Shown: positions 11,911 through 23,923 of the stretch, piece by piece | How the letters are laid out: the number at the start of each line of letters is the position of its first letter | Position numbering within the stretch: position 1 is the first letter of the stretch | DNA from: Tanypteryx hageni | Lineage: Eukaryota > Arthropoda > Insecta > Odonata > Petaluridae | DNA: 64,000 bases | Assembly: GCA_028673005.1 (NCBI GenBank) | Contig: CM054114.1 | Location: 10,013,108-10,077,107, forward strand | Direction of reading: 5' to 3' | The notes under the pieces: generated by a model | Told to the model about the DNA's origin: nothing | The model's input: only the letters and a program-made list of their open reading frames with translations | Databases searched by the model: none | Translations under genes and position numbers: made by a program

Positions 11911-13245
11911 ATTCAGAGGCTATTCCAATAATAGGAATGTTTTTAAAAAAATGTTATCAGGTGAAAGAATTCTGAAATCTGATTAAACGACTCATTTAAT
12001 ATTCAAATTTCAATTTCAAACGATTGAATTAAGTGATGAAATATGCACGTTCTCCGATTCCACATTCAATAAGAATCTACGACACTTATATATTTACTAA
12101 CTTTTGCTAGTGAAAATTTTTCTAATGAAGTTATTTCAAGTTTGAAAGTCATTGAGGCGGCAGTATTTGATGTGGTGCGTCGTTTGATTTACTTTTTAAG
12201 TTCATGAGTCAGCCGCATGTTAATTTAAGTATTATTACTTACAATTAGAAGGCGTCCTTAAATACTTAAAAAAATTGGCAATATCATTTGATCTTTTTTA
12301 TTATTTGAGCGACTGGTGGTGATAACATATCCAGGAAATATACCCAAAACGTGTTATCCTTTACTGACAGCTTTATAATACTGACAATAAGAATATTCAG
12401 TATCTATTAGCCATTTTTACATTATTATAGTGTAATATGTAATTTAATCCTTTGCTGCTTTGTTGTTAATAAGTTTGATATACATACATTGAAAATGAGT
12501 TTTACAAATCAATATAGTCAACATACTTTTTGCCTTTCTGATTTCAGGAGAATGTCATTAATAACAGTTATTTAAATTAAATGATTGGTTTTTATTACTA
12601 TCAAAGCACTGGAATTTATATCGAAAGCATCGTAAAATTCGCGAAGTGAAACTAGTTAGAGTTCTTCGATCATTCATATTCATTTGTCAAGATTTAATTT
12701 TATGATTTTAGTTTTCCTTTTCAATTAAAAAGAGCATTTTTTAAAGGATATCCTTCCATACCACGCAAAAATCGCTAACGTTAATAATATTTGTGTGCTA
12801 TAGTTCTTTGCCGCCAAAAACAATAATAGTAATTCCTAAAATTATGTTAAATTAGGTGTTTCTATAAAAATACAAATATGAGCATGTTCATAGCATTTAA
12901 AGATAACATACGGTATTTCTGTCTTATTTTCTCTGAAGTCTATATTTCGACTTTAAACATATTTTTGCTAATTAAAGGAAACAATAATTATGAAATGGGT
13001 TTCTATGCGAGGTAATATTCTTTTAGAATTGTGTATCTATATCTACAACTGCCACGATGGCAATTCTTCCAAATGTAGAATCATCAAAGCGAACGAGCTC
13101 TTCTAATTGCGTGTCATTCCAAGAAATAGAGAATAAAATAATAGAAGATACAACCGCGTTCCGTATATTGCGTTGATGCCTCTTACAAAGGAAAGTGCGC
13201 TGTAAAGCATGTGTATTATTTCTGCGCTTGACCGATGAAATATGT
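11911..13245. other. AT-rich intergenic DNA, no gene seen
   Basis: Nothing recognisable. A 76-codon minus-strand frame at 13023-13253 ends at the hAT element boundary and has no known domain. Confidence 0.4.
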
Positions 13246-13912
13246 TTTATCATCAGGGCCGGCGGAACGGGGTAGCAAAACAGGCAACTGTCTAGGGTTC
13301 CAGTGATTCAGGGGGCCCATAAAGAGTCAATGTTTTGTTTTCACGGCACTGAATATGTGTTTCTGTATTATTTTTTAAGTAATATATACTTATCTTTCAT
13401 CTTTTATTGATACATTTTGTTATATTTTTCACATGTATTCACATTGTATAAACCTTTATATTCAAAATGATTTCAATTCCTCTTCAATGCTGGGCACTAC
13501 CCAAATCCTAAAACTATAAGAAGTTTAAACTAGCGGTCTGAGGAAGATTTGGGGAATGTGTAATTCTTGAAGATGTTGACGTACCAACTAACTTACGAGT
13601 CTAAATTTATGATTTGCTTAATCTCTTGCTAAAAATATTCTTCTTAATGCCCATTTTTACCGCTATGAATTTCCATAATGTTTTAATGTGGAAAAACATT
13701 GTTTTTAGTAATTATGGAAAAAATTATTTAATAATAAAGAACAATCTTTTATTAATATTATATTTAATTAATACCAGTGCTTACAAACGTCATTGTGTAA
13801 TTACTATTAAAAATAATCTATTAGATTTTTAGTATAATTTAGATTGGAGTAGGGCGCCAAAATAAAGTTTACCTATGGCGCCAAACTGCCTTGCGCCGGC
13901 CCTTTTTATCAT
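13246..13912. mobile_element. Non-autonomous hAT-like element with 8-bp TSD
   Basis: The element occupies 13254-13904 and is flanked by the 8-bp direct repeat TTTATCAT (13246-13253 and 13905-13912), the target duplication length of hAT transposons. It begins CAGGGCCGGCGG and ends GCGCCGGCCCTT, so the ends are inverted repeats; the left end continues into the tagcaaaacaggcaactg and GGGGGCCC pattern common in hAT-type ends. At 651 bp it has no transposase: the 72-codon plus-strand frame inside is AT-rich and unlike any transposase. The last terminal base appears mutated from G. Confidence in a DNA transposon is high; the superfamily call rests on the 8-bp TSD and the end motif. Confidence 0.75.
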
Positions 13913-13948
13913 ATAAAGGTACTTTTAAGAGAAGTAATCGTGTATAAC

Positions 13949-14136
13949 ATGAAATAAAACAATGTAATTTTCCACTATTTTTGTTATATATTAACACGAG
14001 CTAGGTTTCGACGCTTAGCGTCACCATCAGGTGATACTGAAGATTCTGTATCACCTGATGATAGCGCTAAACGTCTGAACCTTGGTCGTGTTAATATATA
14101 ACAAAATTAGTGAAAAATTATATTGTTTTATTTCAT
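13949..14136. mobile_element. Foldback element with hammerhead-like motifs
   Basis: Arms 13949-14037 and 14048-14136 are near-complementary (about 89 nt each) around a 10-nt loop. Each arm carries, on opposite strands, a CACCTGATG box, a GCGCTAA/ACGCTAAGCGT hairpin and a GAAACC- or GAACC-type element, followed by CGTGTTAATATATAAC. This matches the order of a type I hammerhead ribozyme: CUGAUGA, helix II, GAA, helix III (ACC..GGU), cleavage C, then GUG pairing with CAC. Both copies carry mutations, and one base is extra between CUGAUGA and helix II. It is probably a relic of a Penelope-like or retrozyme-like element. Confidence 0.55.
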
Positions 14137-15686
14137 ATTATGGAATTAGTCCATAAAATTATGCCATCAACAGTTGAGATAACCGTGTATAGTTGAATAC
14201 ACTTAAACGAAAATACCGTTATATTTCTTTATTAAAAATTCCACCTTTTCTGCCAGAGTTGATCACTTATCGACATTAATCCGTCTCGCATCTCCGGTAG
14301 TTCGTCCACAGTCGGATGATTTTGCGGAAATGGCAGCAATTTTGGGAACATATTTACGCGCGGAGTTAAGGTGAATTTTAAATAATTCTCAGATTTCGTG
14401 ACGTGGCCCGTGACTGCCGTCCCCGACTTGGAAATTACTGGACGGCACTAGCGCGCCTAACGAGCCCTAGCTGAACCAACCTCGGTACCAGAATTTGAAA
14501 GTGAGGCCGGGGCTAATGCAACGTTGTTCTCCATATGATTTGCTGGAATAGTGAGGCTCGCGCGGCGCTGCTTAAGAAGAGATTAGAGGAGATGAGCAGT
14601 TGGAGGAGAGGGGAAGAGAGATTCTAGAGTTGGCTCACGGACGTGACAGGCTAGTCCGGAAACGGTGAATAGCTTTCAGATCAATTCAAATGATTTTAAC
14701 TCCGCTCTAATCGAGTATTGGCTATTATACATACGATTTAATACAATTATATCGGATGTTCTATCAAAAGTATGCTCTGGTGGTAAACCGTGGAAACAAA
14801 TATTTTTGAACTTTTAATGCTGAGTTGCATAGACTAATGAAGTATCAACTTCAATATAACCGCAGTTATACGGTCATTTACAATATCACGAAGCTAATAA
14901 AAAGTATTATACGTGGGATTCCATATTCTTAATTCATACTAGCGGCTTAAATATAAGAGAGAAAAACACCACTTATCTAAATATTTTCTCTGTAAAAATA
15001 TGCCTTCCTAATCCAACACTTCATTCAGAAATATCTGGATAAATCACATATTTATCTGAATATTTATGTTTCCGCATTTTGAAAGCCATTTTCATTTTAT
15101 GAAATACCTTTTTAGTTTTAATTTTTATTTGATAAAAGGGAAAAAGTAGACTGTAAAATTCTTTATATTTCATAATTTATTGAGTAATTTTTCTTATGAA
15201 CCCCACAAGTAATGAAATTTTATTCTAACTTATAGAGGCATCCTTCAGAAGAAACTAAAATAGATTTATTTTGGATCTATCTATACTAAGTATACTATAT
15301 TTGGCCTGCAAAATTCATGCCATAGTAAGGTCACCGGTATAATAATTAGGAACAAGTATCTTGAACACTTTTCTACAAAAGTCCGTTCCATCAGAGTTAA
15401 ATCCACCATTTAGACCAACTTTTGCTTATTTAAAAAGCATTTCTGTTTTTGATATAATACTTTTATGATTTATTTTAATTACAGTAGATTTTACATACAT
15501 CAAAACAGTGATTTATCTGAGACGGTTATCTTACAGGAGTTTGTTTTCGCTTTGGGCGAAAGACACTGGCTATATACGTAATTATTATATGCAACCAATA
15601 TTTACTTATGAAATATTCCAATAAATTTCTCCACATCGCAGAAACTGAAATCTTTGAGACGTTATCAGCGAAGCCATAAAAAGTAA
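14137..15686. other. Intergenic DNA with a moderate GC patch
   Basis: A GC-richer patch at about 14290-14670 lies in AT-rich DNA and contains a possible small hairpin, gccgtcc..ggacggc. There is no gene, RNA or repeat boundary that I recognise. Confidence 0.4.
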
Positions 15687-15687
15687 A

Positions 15688-15701
15688 ACATTAGAGGGCG
15701 C
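15688..15701 (+). promoter_or_regulatory. CTCF-like motif
   Basis: ACATTAGAGGGCGC fits the consensus CCASYAGRKGGCRS at 12 of 14 positions, including the whole AGRKGGC core. Confidence 0.3.
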
Positions 15702-15943
15702 TAGTCCCCAGCCGGTCGAATTGGCGGGTGGCAATTTGCCGCGGTGCGGTTGCCGATTTATATTCAAAATGGAGACGATTTTAGAGCGTATTTTTCCGGA
15801 GGGTTAGTAAGGTTGCCGCCGTGAGGCGCTGCTTGGCGAGGGGAAGAATATTAGGGCCATCATTTCCGGGAAGCCTCAACTTTGCAGCTCCAAAAGCTGC
15901 GCCACCGAAGTAATTTCCAGGATCCCACGTTCCTGTATAAAAA

Positions 15944-15957
15944 CCGCCAGAGGGCCA
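15944..15957 (+). promoter_or_regulatory. CTCF-like motif
   Basis: CCGCCAGAGGGCCA matches the CTCF consensus except at the third position and the last two. It lies about 250 bp from the previous site in the same orientation. Confidence 0.3.
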
Positions 15958-16355
15958 CCCTCGAGTAAAAAGAAAAATGAATCTCGAAAATAAGAGAGGC
16001 TACAAAAATGCGCCCCCTCCCCTGATGTGCATGCGGGGAGTAAGAGATCTTTCCATCTGAGTCACGTCCGAGATTGAAGCGCCACACACATCACTGCGGT
16101 GGAATCGGGAAGTTCCCTCTGGGAAACCTCCCATGACTCCTTACTCTTTGGCCCCTGGAGTCCTCATTTTGTCTCCCCTCATACCACCCCCTCGAACCGA
16201 ACCTGCGCCCCTTCAAATGTGCACGTCTCCGCCCCCGCACGCCCCCTCTCGCATCTCTGCTGCGAACAATCGCCTGGGACGCCTGGCGCGCGATACCTGA
16301 ATGCTCCAAACGAAAATTCCCTTATCTCCGCACACATCCGCTCTCTACGCCCCTA

Positions 16356-16612
16356 TCTCCTCCCTCCCTCTCTCTCCCTCTTACTCCCTCTCTCTCCCCC
16401 TCTCTTACTCCCTCTCTCTCCCTATCTCTCCCTGTTACTCCCTCTTACTCCCTCTCTCTCCCTGTTACTCCCTCTCTCTCCCCCTCTCTTACTCCCTCTC
16501 TTACTCCCTCTCTTACTCCCTCTCTCTCCCCTTCTCTTACTCCCTCTCTCTCCCTATCTCTCCCTGTTACTCCCTCTCTCTCCCTCTCACTCCCTCTCTC
16601 CCCCTCACCCGC
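16356..16612. repeat. CT-rich minisatellite
   Basis: Irregular repeats of TCTCTTACTCCC and TCTCTCTCCC-type units make a pure pyrimidine tract on the plus strand. All reading frames are open through it on both strands, which explains the long apparent proteins. Confidence 0.85.
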
Positions 16613-16890
16613 CCTTCTCCCTTCAACACAAACGTGCGTTTTTGTATTCCTCGCCTTGTGCAGCATTTCGCAATCCTTCCCCCGGAATAGCACTTGGAGT
16701 ACTTTGGCTCTCGCGGATTGCGTTGTCGCGTCCAATCTGTTCTTATTGTCGAGTAATTTACCCTCCGCCTCCTTTGCATACGATTCGCCCCTTTGCTCGG
16801 GCTTTTGAAAACTCAGGTGTCGTCTCTGTTTTCGTCGAAGGGGTTCTGCTTATTTCAGGGGGAGGTCCACTCCAATCGCACGCATTTTTC

Positions 16891-19800
16891 ATATAATATT
16901 GCCGTCTAATGAATCATGTTCATTTTCACCCGAGAAAAATATGCCAAATTTTTTTAGATTTTCATATTTTTATGAGTGTTTTCATTTTAACCGTGACTCG
17001 AATCCTCTTCAGAACATTCCAGCTGTGGAAATATAATCCGTTTATATTTGCAGTGTAAGAATCAGTTGTTGATGTACAATATATTAATTAAATAGGGGCA
17101 AAAAATCAAATGTATTTTTAATGGATATTCTGTACTAAGCTCTTAAATGATTACAAACAATTATGAATATATTCAAATATGTAGGAAAATTGCATTTTGC
17201 CTAGAGTATTTTTAGTATAATACAGATTAATCCTAACTTCGGTACTTGTGATTCATTAATATTTCATAAAATATATAATAGTGCATAGTTCGAAATTGTC
17301 TATATAAATTAAAAAATAATGCATTGCATTAATTTATAAAGGGGGCAAAGACCTTGAATTAAACTAATTAGCTTATTTATTTATTACGAAGCATGTGTAA
17401 ATGGCGTTGGATTCTTAGAGTCTCACTCTTCAGATCACCGATTAATCTAATTCACTTTTACTTCACGCAGTCATAATATAACATTCGCCTCATAACTATG
17501 ATTCCAATCCTTTTTCCTTTGCTGCCGCGTATAGACACTTTTGTTATCCGGCAGCATCAAATATTTCCTCATTTTTCGAACCCACCGTATCCCATTCATC
17601 CTGTACGATCTCCGCGCAGAGGTTGCCATGCGACGAGCAACACAATCTAGGTAAGGAAGCATTAACTATTTCGGCGACCGCCTCGCTCGAAGAGACAGCT
17701 ATCGAGGTGATTAGGACAATAGCGAAATGGCGCCTGTTTCCTAGGAGATAAGCTCGCGAGAGACAATCGAATTGCGATGATGCAGGGCGACGCTGCTTCC
17801 ATTTCTCGTAATTCTAGACCTGGCGACGTACCTATTCCCTTATGAGCTGGTATTAAGTAAGTGGTTCGAGATTTTAAAGTCGTAATTAATTTCCTCGGCA
17901 AATATGCACGTTGAATTGTTGAACGAGACTCAAGTTGAAGTCGGTTCCACTTTGTACGCGAGAGGTAATTGCAGTCTTTAGTAATTGTTAAGTGGCAAAA
18001 ATATTATCCTAAAGATACAGACTTCTGCCTTTCTAGTGCTACTTGCGAACTTGTCCTCATTTTGAGCAAGCCGCTTTTTGCTTTTGGGGTAATCAATCTA
18101 TTATATCTCCCTATGTGTGGGACCCATTGACTACTCTCAAACAAATAACATGTCTATTCAAAATTATTTGCAGCTTATTTTACTAATGCATCCGTACGTA
18201 ATGCATTTAGCCGTTGGATGATCATCCGATAAAAGCTCTGTAAATGCTAGAGAGAGAGAGAGGTAAAGCAGGTCGAATTAAATTTGTTTTAAGCTCGCAC
18301 GAATAAACTAGTCATGTGCTTTCAATTCCTTGTCATTCGTAGGAAGGTTTTGGTGTTGTGTCTTACACAGGCATGAAATTTTTGCTCACAATTACTATTC
18401 GAACATTTATCGCATTTTATATGTATAAAGCTAATACGTAACTCCTAAAATGAAATATCGAACTAACCTAAATGCGTTTTTAGTTTTTTCAGTCGTTGTA
18501 TGTCTATTAAAGTCGTTATAACTTTTATTAGAATATGGAATCGTGTTATGTGAAGTCATATAGACGTCATTATGCCTTTTTGCGTGAATTGCCTATTCCT
18601 CAGAATGATCCATTATCTACTCATAAATGATAAATTTTACGACGCAATTTTATATTCCGAACTTAATAATTATTACTCTAAAATGTAAGGGAATGATTAC
18701 ATAAAATGCATTAAAAAGAGAATGAGAATGTAAAATAATGGTTTTGCTCAAAATTTGCAATGCATTCAGTATTTTTCATAACAGGTTACGTATACAAAGG
18801 AGAGGTACATAGGGACCGCCAAACGGAAATCAGTCCAACCAGTCACATTTAACAATGTACATACATATTTTAAATACAGTAAAATATTAAGTTTACAGAT
18901 ATAAATATAAAATAATCCAATTTTAGGCTATTTATTCGTTGTTTAGAATGTTACAATGGTTGTTAGCTCATCTCTACAAATCGTACCTTTGCATTTCATC
19001 AGCCGCGCAATTTTCGCCTATGATTGTTTATCGACTGTCTGGTGAGAGCAGGTGCATATAATGGTCGTATTGTTTATATTTTTGTATTTTTCTGTTTTTG
19101 ACCGAGGGATGTTTGAACACAAGTGACAGCGACTCCTGCCAAGTGATTTTCATCAGCAGGTTTTGATATTTATGTGTATTTAAAATAAAAATAATATATC
19201 TACAAAAGAAAAATATGTGATCATGTAATAACATTTATAAGTGACATTAACATTTGTACAGAATTATATTCGCACTGAAAATAGGCGAAAATAGGATAAT
19301 TCATAAATGATTGATGCAAAGTAGTTACCTTGGCATTGCGAGAGTTAATATCGACACGCGTTGAGGGAGAATGATAAGTAATTATGGAATCGGGTCGCTT
19401 GCCGTTCCCTATCCTATCAAATTTCACCCCGAAATACAGCGAGCATAACGATCAACGTCATAAACATCTTTGTGGTGACTTCAATATCAACAGCCCTAGT
19501 TTAATTAATACAAATCTTTTTTACTTTTGTTCCAATTGACTGAGATTACGATCGCGGTCCAAAAGTTTGTTAACCAATGTGCTCACGCGTCACACAAAAA
19601 TTGAAATTTGAGAACATTTGCTTGTTTCATATATTCAAGTGAAAACTTTCTCGAATATCCCTAGAAATTATAATACGGATTATTGACGCATGTATAACTG
19701 AAAATCATGGAATAATTGCAATGATATCGCTGAAGTAAAAATTTCAAAATTTTTAATAACAATTTGTTTAAGAATGTGAATAGAATTTTGAAGAGTTTTT

Positions 19801-20240
19801 GAAAATTTTATTTCGTTTACATCTATCCACAGTGAAATTAATATTTTTTCTCGCGACTTATAATACAATCTTTATTTATGACTTTTACAATTTTTATTGG
19901 ATGCAAGAGTTATGCTAATGCTTGAAATGTTTATTAAATATATCTAATTGGTATTCATTTAATATAAGTTTATTTTAAACATACGTTATTCTCAAATATA
20001 AATAAAAAATACGCGTTGTTTCCAGTAATTTTATAACTACCGACCGTAAAGCGAAACATTTTTGGACATTTGCGTTTATGACCGACCTCACGAGGTTCCC
20101 CTTATGACGAGAAAATATTTACTCCCTCAATTTTATTCAAATTAATGATATGTACGTGCTTAATGAAGGCCTTAATTCACTTATACATTTGAATGTGGAA
20201 TATTCAATAAATAATTAGTTGCGTTCCTTTTATATTAATA
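16891..20240. other. AT-rich intergenic DNA, no gene seen
   Basis: No gene, RNA or clear repeat. A short (ag)n run sits at about 18250-18262. A modestly GC-richer patch at 17500-17850 holds only chance frames. Confidence 0.4.
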
Positions 20241-20526
20241 TAGCATTTCTTGAAAATCAAAAAACCTAAAAACTTAAAATTTGGCGCACTTACTAATGAG
20301 ACCTTGAGGATGTGCAATTCTGGATCAGAATTTTGATTTCTTGAGGAAGGAAAGGAGGGGGGGAGGGATGAAATACAAATCATACCCTATAGCGTTTCTC
20401 GAAATCAAGATACTTAGAGACTCAAAACTTGGTACACATACTAAAAAGACCTTGAGGATGTACATCTTTGGGCCAGAATTTTGATTTTTTGGGAAGGACA
20501 GTGCCATACAAATCACACTCTGGCTA
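20241..20526 (+). repeat. Two-unit tandem repeat, ~150-bp unit
   Basis: Units 20241-20389 and 20390-20526 share tagc.tttct.gaaaatc, aaa.ttgg..caca.tact, gaccttgaggatgt, ccagaattttgattt and the atacaaatca block. They are degenerate, so the duplication is old or belongs to a larger satellite family. A G-rich run (aggaggggggggaggg) is present in unit 1 only. Confidence 0.65.
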
Positions 20527-21254
20527 GATACACGTGTTATTTCTATGTAAAATTACAAAACTTATTATGAATATTCTTAGCAAAGCATCAAATTTGAATC
20601 TAAATTTAATTTATTCGTGCCAATTAAGGGGAAATATTGGACACTTATCTCGAGAGTACCTTGAGTTTGAATAAAAGTATTGGTGAGTGAAGTGAGCATG
20701 AAAATATCGAAACTGTTACCCGGGGCAAAGGCCGGATAATTAGGTAATTTATGAATAATTTTTTCCTAATCGTTATTAATACAAATGCCATTTGAACATT
20801 TATGTACTACTATGTAGAAAATTAGGTAGAACATATTTGTTATTGAGGTGTCTTTTATCTATTAAGGCTCGTATTTCCTCCACTTATTTATAAAGAACTA
20901 GCTTATGAATAAACGTAGATACACATAGATTAACATAGATTCCAAAGATGTAGATTAGATGTGAATAGTACATCAGCTGTCAAGTTCCTTTCTCCCCTAA
21001 TCTAGGGTCCAATAAATAACTCGCAGGACCCAAGTTTTGCCCCTAAGATCGCAACGCCTCTACTATATTATCGAGAATAAAAGTCAAAACTTGTCACCTG
21101 CGTGTATATCCGCAAGTTCCAGCGTTGTATGCTTCGATTGCTACCTTCTTTATGGGAACGTATCACATTCCTAGAAAGTGGCTGTAATTACTCTCTAGAT
21201 AATTAATTCACATGAATTCTCATTCAGTATATTTCGGAACCAAACCAATCAAAT
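20527..21254. other. AT-rich intergenic DNA, no gene seen
   Basis: No feature recognised. Short near-repeated taacatagatt/acatagatt words occur at about 20915-20945. Confidence 0.4.
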
Positions 21255-21777
21255 ACTCTGACTCATTGAAAATGAACTTTGGAGACTACGGTGTACAGAA
21301 TGGAAATGAATAAAAACTCCTGAACCGTAAAATAATCCAAGTGAACAATCACACGTCAATAAGAGAAAAATATAGGGCGAAAAAATTATACTTACAAGTT
21401 TGCAGGATGATGTCCTACAGGGACCTCTTATCGGAAACTAGCCTAAATAGAAAAGCACACACAAACGCACAATCACTCTGGAAAAACTCACTAGATAAGT
21501 ATTTCGAGAGCTAAGCTCTCATCTTTAGTAGCTGAAGTTGTACGGATTGTTTTGGTTTTGTCTTGTGTATTTATACGTTCCGGGTTAAAGTGAAAGGAGG
21601 GAAGGGGTTGGGGGAATTCCTAACGGTCAACGTGTAGAGGGGTGGGTAAGGGATGGGCTCGCGGTCGTCATTTATTACCGTGTTTTTCCCCTATATTTTT
21701 CTCTTATTGACGTGTAATTGCTCACTTGGATTATTTTACGGTTCAGGAGTTTTTATTTATTTCCACTCTGACTCATT
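21255..21777. mobile_element. Foldback element with flanking 13-bp direct repeats and hammerhead-like core
   Basis: Long inverted repeats at 21296-21378 and about 21690-21770 (containing aaaactcctgaaccgtaaaa and cgtcaataagagaaaaatat) pair almost perfectly. The direct repeat ACTCTGACTCATT occurs at 21255-21267 and 21765-21777. It adjoins the right arm but is about 28 bp outside the left arm, so it is either a target duplication of a slightly longer element or coincidental. The interior carries a minus-strand motif at about 21490-21535: CTAAAGA, helix GAGAGC/GCTCTC with loop TTA, GAA, mini-helix ATA..TAT, then C and TAGT, which can pair with the upstream GCTA. The order is that of a type I hammerhead ribozyme. 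No protein is encoded. Confidence 0.6.
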
Positions 21778-22369
21778 ACACTTTTAATACATGCTACTTT
21801 TTCATGAGGAACTATTTTCCGTTTGACAAATATAAATATTTTAAATGAAAATCGTTTTTGAATAGCAATTCCTTGGAAAATACTTCATGCTGATCATTTA
21901 AAATAGATTGCCCTGCAGTTATATATTTTATGAAAATGAAACTATTAACACATTAATTTTGAGAACAATAAACTGCCCGGTTTGATCTAGTAATAGTATT
22001 TGGTTATGCTTTGTTTCGTGCTGTAGTAATAGAGCGTGCAAATGAAGGAAGAAAGGTTGAAATATGGAAGGAGTAGGCACCTCCATTTGGTTTGCAATAG
22101 GAGCATCTTCAGTTTTAAGAAAATATGTTATACAAATTCTTATGAGAGAAATCATTCGTTAGAAATTTACTCGGGTGAAAAGAAGAAGAAGCGATTAAAT
22201 AGGTTTTTTGTGTCATTAATCTTTTTCAAGTTATAGGGGAAAGGAAATGATTTTAGTTTCATACTCTTACTTCAGCTCAGGTAGATATTAAATTGCAAAA
22301 AATGCAATTCCACAAGGGGGAATAGAAGAGGCATTTTTAATTCTGCATCTCTGTCCGTCAAAGAGACAT
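21778..22369. other. AT-rich intergenic DNA, no gene seen
   Basis: Two overlapping opposite-strand frames of 66-75 codons near 21928-22236 have no recognisable domain. Confidence 0.4.
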
Positions 22370-22445
22370 TCTGCCTCGGCTACCAGCGGCAGAATTCTTC
22401 CAAAGACGACGAGCAGGAAAATAATTTTAGAGCAAAAGAGAAAAC

Positions 22446-22495
<50 letters not shown>

Positions 22496-23130
22496 CCTCC
22501 GGTTTCATGTCTTCTTTCCCCACTCCATTTCCCCGCGTTATTAAGGCACCAGTCGTTAAAAAGTGTGCTTTCGACTCGAGAGAAGGCGCCGATGCATTAG
22601 GGAGTTTCTCGACATTCGCTCGTTGGAATCTCCAGCGCGAATAAGCCGGCTTAGTCCTCCCCGCACTAAACAATCTCTCCCTGGCCAGACGCCTCCCCCT
22701 CCCCCCTTTTCCCTCTTATCCGCGCCATACGCACGAGATGCAGCCTTCCCATTTGCCCTCCGGTCGTTTCGCCAAGACGAGGTCGTAAAAAGGAGGAGTC
22801 GCTTCCCTCCTTGCGAAAACTACTGCCGCCAGCGCCACGTCCCTTAATGAACCCGGGCTTCCTCTTATAGCGCGGCAGCGGGTGGGAGTACCCCACTCCC
22901 CCTCCCCCCCTTAGCACTCCCCACGCGCCCCCCTTTTAAATAAGCCCTACCTATATCCCCTCCTCTCTCTCCCTCTTCCTCTGTCTCTTTCCTTGGAGAA
23001 TGGCCGAGGGAGGTACGGCGAGAGAGTAAATTAAAAAACAAGGGAGGAACGGAATGCGTTGATTACATCAAGCTACTCTTATTTCTCGCTTTGCGCGGGG
23101 GAGGGGCGAGAGGGGGCAAGGAAGCCAGGG
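22370..23130. other. GC-rich island 4
   Basis: A CpG-rich block with C-rich and purine-rich tracts (22680-22710, 22895-22935, 23093-23120) and a (GA)n microsatellite. Overlapping frames of 83-97 codons on both strands are typical of such composition and match no family. A promoter or regulatory role is possible but unproven. Confidence 0.4.
22450..22491. repeat. (GA)21 microsatellite
   Basis: An uninterrupted run of about 21 GA dinucleotides. GAGAG words are also the target of GAGA factor in insects, but simple-repeat origin is sufficient explanation. Confidence 0.95.
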
Positions 23131-23822
23131 TGAGCGTTTTGTGTTTATATTGAGAAAGTTTTTCTTCGTTCGTCAATTTTCGTTGGGCTTCTTGTTGTTA
23201 ATTATTCTGACAGGATGGCTTGCGCGAAGAAGGATAGAAGAGACGTGTTCAAGATATAGAATCGGAAAATATGTACTTTGAAGTAATAATTTGAGCTTAA
23301 AAGTTTCGTTTAGGATTTTGTGTAAAGAGATTTTACTACGTAAATTATACATTTTCTGCACAGTGCAATTTATTTTACAAACTTGCGATCACATACGAAA
23401 ACGAAATTTATTATGTTATTTGAACAAAAATTGAAATATAAACGGTGAAATAATTAATTATATCTGCGATGCTCAAGCAGGCGTCTTTGAATGAAATAAA
23501 AGCAACGATATTAATACGACGAAATTTTATATCTTTTGTGTCGTCTCAGCTTAACAGAATAAATACCCTTTTTGTTATTTCCTGCGAATGCGTTTTTGTA
23601 CAGAAATCGACCTAGGTGCGTTCATAATGCTTTTACGAAGCCCTTGACCAGTTAGCTTTGTTTACGGTACTATAATTTTTAGCATTTATTTACTAAGACT
23701 AAATTATAAAAAAACTTCCTCATTCTGTTAATAATTTTAATATAATTTTCTTAAATAAGAAGTTTGCTCGAAAATTATAAATTTCAAAATAAATTCCAGA
23801 ACAACAAAAATTGAAAAATTAA
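23131..23822. other. AT-rich intergenic DNA, no gene seen
   Basis: No gene or repeat recognised. Confidence 0.4.
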
Positions 23823-23923
23823 GTACATACTTGTCTTAGGTATCTCCAATAGCCATAACAAGGTTATAAAAATTAGATGCGCATTTTGGCTACAATACAG
23901 CCGTATTCATTGGCGATTCACCG
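23823..23923 (-). repeat. Hammerhead-like repeat, copy 1
   Basis: The block from tacttgtcttaggtatctcc to gattcaccg is repeated at 24312-24411 and, inverted, in part at 24881-24931. On the minus strand it contains a degenerate tgaata, ggct..agcc hairpin, caaa and ATGCGCAT mini-hairpin followed by C, the hammerhead order with mutated core bases. Confidence 0.45.

Larger units (their letters stand above)
15687..16890. other. GC-rich island 3
   Basis: A CpG-rich block containing two CTCF-like motifs (15688 and 15944) and a CT minisatellite. The 265-codon plus-strand frame at 16099-16896 translates mostly to Leu/Ser/Pro repeats from the CT tract and has no domain, so it is not called as a gene. 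The island could be a regulatory region or an unrecognised untranslated exon. Confidence 0.4.

Noticed and set aside
16099..16896. 265-codon open frame on the plus strand
   Set aside because: Most of its length is the translation of a CT minisatellite (Leu/Ser/Pro repeats). Other frames and the opposite strand are also open through the tract.
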